Below the pieces are notes generated by a model. The model worked only from the letters and a program-made list of their open reading frames with translations. It made no database searches and was not told the DNA's origin. A program made the translations under genes and the position numbers. 11,405 nt of DNA from JBIICS01 sp044238735 (GTDB taxonomy: Bacteria; Bacteroidota; Bacteroidia; UBA4408), in contig JBIICS010000092.1 in assembly GCA_044238735.1 (NCBI GenBank), forward strand, positions 1 to 11,405, read 5' to 3'. Below are positions 7,356-11,405 of the stretch, piece by piece (positions within the stretch are counted from its first letter, which is position 1; each line of letters opens with the position of its first letter).

Positions 7356-7691
7356 TTAAATTTTTGGGGGAGGATTAACAATCTCTAAATTTCTACTTAA
7401 GATTTTAGAGGTAGTAAAGTGATAGATTGTTTGACGTTGAATAATCTTTATTCGTTTAATAAAAAGTGTTTGCTGGGATAGGAATTCTGTTGTTTCGTTT
7501 TTCTTTTCAATATCATTCTCGCTGTTTGATTCATCTGATTTTAAATCTAGGCTGTAGGAGATGGCTGATAATTTGGTAAAATTTAAGTATTTAATTATAG
7601 GAATAGAGATAATTATAATACAGAGCATGGCTAATGAAATAATTAGCAAAAAACCATTGAAATGCAATTGAAACTTAGTATGCTTTTTCAT
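7356..7691 (-). CDS. Small single-helix membrane protein at the head of the efflux operon, function unknown
   Basis: A 111-residue protein that I do not recognise. A basic N terminus (MKKHTK) precedes one long hydrophobic helix at about residues 12-34, then a Ser/Asp/Glu/Asn-rich linker at about 50-70 and a basic, polar C-terminal part. It ends in NPPPKI. This predicts an inner-membrane anchor with a small periplasmic domain, or an uncleaved signal sequence. It has no lipobox and only scattered histidines, so a metal-binding role is not supported. It lies 59 bp upstream of the adaptor on the same strand and 212 bp after the end of the amidohydrolase gene, so it is probably the first gene of the pump operon. 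It could be a pump accessory factor, but only its position suggests this. A TAAATTTG (-7-like) occurs on the minus strand at 7706-7699, which would give an almost leaderless message. The -33 partner is missing. Confidence 0.7.
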   Translation of the reverse strand: MKKHTKFQLHFNGFLLIISLAMLCIIIISIPIIKYLNFTKLSAISYSLDLKSDESNSENDIEKKNETTEFLSQQTLFIKRIKIIQRQTIYHFTTSKILSRNLEIVNPPPKI

Positions 7692-7903
7692 AACCCTGCA
7701 AATTTATTTATTCCCTTATTAAGTTCGCTTTTTTGAGATTAATGATTAATTAAAAAATAAATTATGTAACCTTTTAATTTAGATTTAAAACTATTTAAAT
7801 AACCAACACAACATATTAATGTTTCTTGTTAATCATTTTTTAATTTTTGTAGAAGATCTTTTAATGAATGAAGGTTATCGCCTGATGAAATTTCACCTTG
7901 TAT
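7692..7903. other. AT-rich gap between the amidohydrolase gene and the efflux operon
   Basis: This gap must hold the promoter of the leftward small-protein/efflux operon and the end of the maf-amidohydrolase transcript. It contains a 10-bp palindrome TGAAATTTCA within 7880-7900 and a weak inverted repeat AAGGT...ACCTT around it, without a T-tract. No copy of the AGAGTATACTCT palindrome found before merR is present. I see no gene. Confidence 0.5.
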
Positions 7904-9052
7904 TTATGCTATTCTTGTGATTTGATTCTTATTAATATTGATAACACCGGGATTTTTTTTGTTTTCAAAACTTCCGAATTTGTTTTCCATATTAAGAAAT
8001 TTAGCGCCATTTAAACAGGCCCATTTAATTAAAGTTTCGGTATTTATTTTTGGATAAGCACTTTGAATAGTTTGTAATTCCGACCAAATATTTAAATCGT
8101 TGTTCGACGCTAAACTATCTGTTCCAATGCAGATGTGTAATCCAGATTTTTGAATTAGTTCAATGTTTGGTAAAGCATTTTCAATATATAAATTGGCCTT
8201 AGGACACAATGCTAAATAAGTATGTTTTCTTACTTCTTTAATATAATTTAAGTCTTCTTTATCTGTAAAAGTATTATGTACTAACAATAGATTGTTGTCT
8301 TCTTTTATTTCTTGAAGATAAGTTTGTACTGAGTTTTTTCCACTTGCTATTATATGCGAGATGTCAATTCCCCAGTCGGTTAATCTTTTGGCCATTTCTC
8401 CGCTTCTTGAAACAAAAAACTCGTTTTCACTTTGCGATTCTTGGTTGTGTATTGTAATTGAATCACCCGGTCTAATAGTATTATTAATTAAACTATATAA
8501 ATCATTGCTAACCGAGTAGGGGGCATGTGGGGTAATGGAAACCGGAAAGTTTAAATTACGTTTGAATTCATTTAATAGTGATTTTGCTTTGTTAATTGCT
8601 GCCTCTGCTCTTGAGGGATGTAGCGCAAATGTTTCGATGAAATTATAATATTGGATTTTTGTACTAAGTTTAGCTTTTATCGAATGATGTGTATTACAAA
8701 TATCGCCTACGGCTATAATACCCTGCTGGTACATCATGTTGTCCCATTCTATACACGATTCAGTGATTATTTCTTCGTCTGTTGCTCTTAATTTTACTAA
8801 TTGATTAAGAAAATTGTTTATACCCAATTTTTCATCTAAAGTCCCTTTTAAATGGGACAATTCTAAATGGCAATGCGTGTTTACAAAGCCCGGACAAATA
8901 AAGCCGTCAAAATGCTCTATTTCAGAAGCCTCTCCTGCTATTGTTTTGGGGATTAATCCACTTATTTTATTATACGAATCAATTATAAGAACATAGTGAT
9001 CAAATTTGTTTCCTAATCCGTCGTAAATGATATTGGCACTAATTTTTCTCAT
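7904..9052 (-). CDS. Amidohydrolase-superfamily metallo-hydrolase, SsnA/TRZ-ATZ deaminase-like (COG0402 type)
   Basis: A 382-residue TIM-barrel metalloenzyme, probably cytosolic. It carries the complete set of superfamily residues: H60-C-H62-LELS after the PGF motif, H176 in TPHAPYSVS, H202-NQ-E205, H259 in LVHNTF, and D312 in GTDSLASNNDL. CPKAN at 283-287 is also typical. The pattern matches the subgroup of nucleoside-type deaminases, including S-adenosylhomocysteine deaminases and the aminodeoxyfutalosine deaminase MqnX of menaquinone synthesis. The HCHLELS form recalls the MqnX-like branch, but I cannot decide the substrate by eye. Several members of this branch are annotated only as amidohydrolase. 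Its ATG overlaps the maf stop (TAATG), so it is translationally coupled to maf. No catalytic residue is missing and the length is within the family range. The C terminus (VININKNQITRIA) is the usual short composite beta-sandwich strand. Confidence 0.88.
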   Translation of the reverse strand: MRKISANIIYDGLGNKFDHYVLIIDSYNKISGLIPKTIAGEASEIEHFDGFICPGFVNTHCHLELSHLKGTLDEKLGINNFLNQLVKLRATDEEIITESCIEWDNMMYQQGIIAVGDICNTHHSIKAKLSTKIQYYNFIETFALHPSRAEAAINKAKSLLNEFKRNLNFPVSITPHAPYSVSNDLYSLINNTIRPGDSITIHNQESQSENEFFVSRSGEMAKRLTDWGIDISHIIASGKNSVQTYLQEIKEDNNLLLVHNTFTDKEDLNYIKEVRKHTYLALCPKANLYIENALPNIELIQKSGLHICIGTDSLASNNDLNIWSELQTIQSAYPKINTETLIKWACLNGAKFLNMENKFGSFENKKNPGVININKNQITRIA

Positions 9053-9621
9053 TAAAATTTTAGTAAGGCTTCATATAATTCTTTTGTAGGAAGTCCCATT
9101 ACATTAAAATAGCTGCCCTCCAGGCGTTCAATACCTATGTAGCCAATCCATTCCTGCACGCCATATGAGCCCGCTTTGTCAAGGGGTTTATAATTACTTA
9201 AATAGTATTCAATTTCTTCTTCGGTTAGATTTTTAAAATAAACGTTGGTTTCGCTAAAAAAGGAATGAGTTTTTGATTTGCTTTTTAAACAAACTCCGGT
9301 ATAAACCTGATGCAAATTACCGGATAGTTCCTTTAGCATCTCTTTAGATTCATTTAAATCGGCCGGCTTGTTTAAAACATGTCCATTAATCCATACTATG
9401 GTATCTGCCGTTATTAATAAGGTATCATCATCCTCAATATTAAAATGCGCTGCTTTTTTTTGGCAAAGGTATAGAGGTATATTTTGAGCTTTTAAATCGT
9501 GGGGAAACGATTCGTCGATGTCTAATATTTTTATAGTAAAGGGAATACCAATGCCTTCAAGAAGTTGTTTTCTGCGTGGCGACTGCGAACCCAAAATAAT
9601 ATTTTTATAAATTAAATTCAT
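9052..9621 (-). CDS. maf: Maf-like nucleotide pyrophosphatase (dTTP/UTP-type, YhdE-like)
   Basis: A 189-residue house-cleaning enzyme of the Maf/HAM1-like fold that hydrolyses canonical or modified nucleoside triphosphates to the monophosphate and pyrophosphate. The N-terminal signature is LGSQSPRRKQLL at 10-21. The acidic and basic catalytic residues fit E37, D73 (TADTIV) and K85 (NKPAD). YTGVCL is at 107-112. DKAGSYGVQEW at 148-158 and LEGSYFNVMGLP at 167-178 match the dTTP/UTP-specific branch represented by YhdE and Bacillus Maf. The start is ATG at 9621, preceded by a plausible promoter. The stop overlaps the start of the amidohydrolase gene by one base, so the two form an operon. It is divergent from rseP across 271 bp. 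The symbol maf is used in the broad family sense. Confidence 0.93.
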   Translation of the reverse strand: MNLIYKNIILGSQSPRRKQLLEGIGIPFTIKILDIDESFPHDLKAQNIPLYLCQKKAAHFNIEDDDTLLITADTIVWINGHVLNKPADLNESKEMLKELSGNLHQVYTGVCLKSKSKTHSFFSETNVYFKNLTEEEIEYYLSNYKPLDKAGSYGVQEWIGYIGIERLEGSYFNVMGLPTKELYEALLKF

Positions 9622-9640
9622 TTGATTATAAATTCTGTTG

Positions 9641-9670
9641 TAAATATAAGGGATATGAAAACAGCTCCAA
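9641..9670 (-). promoter_or_regulatory. Candidate promoter of the maf-amidohydrolase operon
   Basis: Read on the minus strand, TTG (9670-9668) is followed after 19 nt by TATATTTA (9648-9641). This matches the Bacteroidota consensus TTG-N17-23-TANNTTTG except for the last base. The implied transcript start near 9634 leaves a leader of about 12 nt before the maf ATG at 9621. Confidence 0.45.
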
Positions 9671-9720
9671 CTAAATTACTGTTTTCCCTTTTTGATGGCC
9701 ATAATCTTGATATGAAAACA
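9652..9720 (+). repeat. 12-bp direct repeat in the maf/rseP divergent gap
   Basis: GATATGAAAACA occurs at 9652-9663 and again at 9709-9720, 57 bp apart start to start. An inverted partial copy, CTGTTTTC at 9679-9686, can pair with GAAAACAG at 9657-9664 (8-bp stem, 14-nt loop). The first copy lies in the spacer of the maf promoter candidate. A protein-binding site is possible, but chance similarity in AT-rich DNA is not excluded. Confidence 0.4.
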
Positions 9721-9839
9721 ATAATTTATCCGTTATAGTTCAGAATATTGCATGTTTTTGTAAGCCTTAATCTCCTAAAAAACATCTCTTTTAAGATTAA
9801 TTACCATAATTTTCTGTAAATAGTCTGTTCTAATTATTT

Positions 9840-9876
9840 TTTGAGGTTAAAAATGCAAAAGCATTTATTAAATTTG
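9840..9876 (+). promoter_or_regulatory. Candidate promoter of rseP
   Basis: TAAATTTG at 9869-9876 is an exact match to the Bacteroidota -7 box TANNTTTG. A TTTG lies at 9840-9843, but the 25-nt spacer is longer than the usual 17-23. The transcript would begin near 9883, leaving about 10 nt before the ATG at 9893, in line with the lack of a Shine-Dalgarno sequence. Confidence 0.4.
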
Positions 9877-9892
9877 ACCTTTAATTTAAAAT

Positions 9893-11206
9893 ATGATTGC
9901 AGCACTTCAGCTCATTTTGAGCCTTTCGATACTGGTTGTTTTACATGAATTAGGTCATTTTGTTCCAGCTAAATTGTTCAAGACAAAAGTGGAGAAATTT
10001 TATCTTTTTTTTGATCCTTGGTTTTCTCTGTTTAAAAAGAAAAAAGGGGATACCGAATATGGTATTGGATGGCTTCCATTAGGAGGTTACGTTAAAATTG
10101 CGGGGATGATAGACGAGAGTATGGACAAAGAACAAATGGCTCAGCCTCCTCAGCCCTGGGAATTTAGAAGTAAACCTGCCTGGCAACGTTTAATTATTAT
10201 GGTGGGTGGCGTTGTTGTAAATGTTTTGTTAGGAATAGCCATTTATATAGGAATTATGTTTATGTGGGGCGAAGAATTTTTACCGGCTAAAAATGTAAAA
10301 TTTGGAGTTGTTCCCGATTCTTTAGCAATTGAATTGGGTGTAAAGCCCGGTGATAAATTATTATCTGTTGATGGAAAACCTTTTGAAAATTTCCTAAAAA
10401 TTCCGTTGGATATTGTTTTTAATGAAGGTAAAACCGTACAAGTGGAGCGTGCTGGGCAAATAATAGATTTAAATGTACCGGCCGGTTATTTAAGTAAAAT
10501 TGTTAAGTCTAAAGATATGTTTGCTGTGCCGCGTATCCCATTTGTAATAGCAGAGGTGGAAAAAGGTTCTGCAGCCCGTGAAGCCGGTATTTTAAAGGGT
10601 GATGTTATTCTTAAAGTGAATGATAGTATAGTTACCTATGCCGATGAACTTACTAAACAAATTAGAGCCAACAAGGGCAAAGAAGTTCAGCTGCTAGTTA
10701 AACGTAACAACGAGGAAAAGACGTTTAAAGTAAAAGTAAGTGATAAGGGCAGAATTGGGATTGCTAATTTAGAGTTGAATAAACAGTTGCAATTTGAGAA
10801 AAAGGAATATGGATTAATTAGCGCAATTCCTGCTGGATTTAAAAAAGCAGGGGCAACTTTTGACAATTACATTAAACAAATGAAATTAATGTTTTCACCC
10901 GAAGTAAAAGCTTATGAAAGTATAGGTGGCTTTATTACTATCGGATCGGCATTTGGGGATGAATGGGTTTGGGAACGCTTTTGGACTTTTACTGCATTCC
11001 TATCTATTGTGTTAGCTGTAATGAATATTTTGCCAATTCCTGCTTTGGATGGTGGTCATGTAATGTTTTTGTTATATGAAGTTATTACCGGCAGAAAACC
11101 AAATGAAAAATTTATGGAATATGCCCAAATTGCTGGTATGGTTTTACTTTTGGGCTTAATGTTATTTGCCAACGGAAACGATATTATAAAGCTTTTTAAG
11201 AAGTAG
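9893..11206 (+). CDS. rseP: RseP-type site-2 intramembrane zinc metalloprotease
   Basis: A 437-residue inner-membrane protease of the M50 family. In well-studied bacteria RseP cleaves anti-sigma factors and remnant signal peptides within the membrane. The zinc-binding motif HELGH is at residues 18-22 in TM1. The family glycine-rich segment YGIGWLPLGGYVKIAGM is at 56-72. TM2 is at about 98-124. Two PDZ domains follow, at about 133-195 (less canonical) and 212-280 (EVEKGSAAREAGILKGDVIL). TM3 (about 364-384) ends at the conserved NILPIPALDGGH (378-389), in which Asp386 is the third zinc ligand. TM4 is at about 411-430. All catalytic residues are present and the length is normal. The gene stands alone on this strand here; the dxr gene often found next to it is not upstream. 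The neighbouring maf is divergent. Its native substrate in this organism is unknown. Confidence 0.95.
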   Translation: MIAALQLILSLSILVVLHELGHFVPAKLFKTKVEKFYLFFDPWFSLFKKKKGDTEYGIGWLPLGGYVKIAGMIDESMDKEQMAQPPQPWEFRSKPAWQRLIIMVGGVVVNVLLGIAIYIGIMFMWGEEFLPAKNVKFGVVPDSLAIELGVKPGDKLLSVDGKPFENFLKIPLDIVFNEGKTVQVERAGQIIDLNVPAGYLSKIVKSKDMFAVPRIPFVIAEVEKGSAAREAGILKGDVILKVNDSIVTYADELTKQIRANKGKEVQLLVKRNNEEKTFKVKVSDKGRIGIANLELNKQLQFEKKEYGLISAIPAGFKKAGATFDNYIKQMKLMFSPEVKAYESIGGFITIGSAFGDEWVWERFWTFTAFLSIVLAVMNILPIPALDGGHVMFLLYEVITGRKPNEKFMEYAQIAGMVLLLGLMLFANGNDIIKLFKK

Positions 11207-11330
11207 GTTGTCGTCCTAAGGCATTGGAGGACAAATAATTGAGTATAGATGGAAGAACAAAGATGAAAGTGGAATTAGAAAATTTATGTATTAGCTGAAG
11301 AGTAATTAAAATTTTAAATTAGAAACAACA

Positions 11331-11394
11331 ATTTTTTAAACCATCAAATTTTTAAACCAGTTAACTTTTAAACTAATAAACTATTGAACTAAAA
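11331..11394 (+). repeat. Degenerate tandem repeat, 16-bp period, four units
   Basis: The motif TTTTTAAACCA recurs with exact 16-bp spacing: the AAAC core is at 11338, 11354 and 11370, and GAAC at 11386. The units starting at 11331, 11347, 11363 and 11379 grow less similar from left to right. A weaker fifth AAAC lies at 11323. The array ends just before an ATG at 11401, which could begin the next gene (only ATGAA is visible). The remaining part, 11207-11330, shows no gene and no clear terminator. Confidence 0.55.
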
Positions 11395-11405
11395 TAAAGT
11401 ATGAA

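Noticed and set aside
9767..9800. Inverted repeat TTAATCT...AGATTAA in the maf/rseP gap
   Set aside because: The 7-bp AT-rich stem with a 20-nt loop is expected by chance in such DNA.
9853..9948. 31-codon ORF starting at ATG 9853 after a GAGG, overlapping the start of rseP out of frame
   Set aside because: It overlaps the candidate -7 box and the rseP N terminus, its peptide has no meaningful composition, and the phylum seldom uses Shine-Dalgarno sequences. A leader peptide is not supported.
11208..11234. Hairpin after rseP (GTCCT...AGGAC) as an intrinsic terminator
   Set aside because: The stem is only 5 bp with a 10-nt loop and no T-tract follows, so it is too weak to call a terminator.
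1..11405. CRISPR arrays, tRNA or rRNA genes, insertion sequences, integrase or defence genes
   Set aside because: No regular long repeats with spacers, tRNA-like cloverleaf, terminal inverted repeats with a transposase, or nuclease/defence motifs were seen on either strand.

Overview
This window looks like a chromosomal segment of a low-GC member of the Bacteroidota. The evidence is AT-rich intergenic DNA, the near absence of Shine-Dalgarno sequences before clear genes, candidate promoters of the TTG/TTTG...TANNTTTG type, a two-PDZ RseP of the kind common in this phylum, and lipoprotein-anchored adaptor and outer-membrane components of an RND pump. I cannot name a genus.

Layout from left to right. 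Positions 1-288 hold the last 95 codons of a NuoL-type proton-pumping subunit of respiratory complex I (+). About 284 bp without a convincing gene follow. Next is a divergent pair: an unrecognised four-helix membrane protein (573-1061, -) and a short MerR-family regulator (1220-1582, +). The DNA between them carries a perfect 14-bp palindrome placed like a MerR operator. Running leftward from 7691 to 1599 is a tightly packed tripartite efflux operon: a small single-helix protein, a membrane-fusion lipoprotein with a GTG start, a 1041-residue HAE1-type RND pump and a TolC/OprM-type outer-membrane lipoprotein. The efflux operon and merR converge, 16 bp apart.

To the right is a housekeeping block. 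maf (9621-9052, -) is translationally coupled through TAATG to an amidohydrolase-superfamily deaminase-like enzyme (9052-7904, -). Divergent from maf is rseP, a site-2 intramembrane metalloprotease (9893-11206, +). After rseP come 194 bp of AT-rich DNA with a degenerate 16-bp-period tandem repeat, ending at an ATG at 11401 that may start the next gene.

How the genes may work together. The three pump components should form an envelope-spanning exporter for drugs, detergents or similar hydrophobic compounds. The substrate cannot be read from sequence. The MerR protein is most simply read as regulator of itself and perhaps of the divergent membrane protein. No copy of its palindrome was found upstream of the pump genes, so control of the pump by this MerR is only a positional guess. 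Most of the window is ordinary. The least-described parts are the MerR/four-helix-protein pair, the small protein heading the efflux operon, and the Asp-Asn variant of the pump's proton-relay motif.
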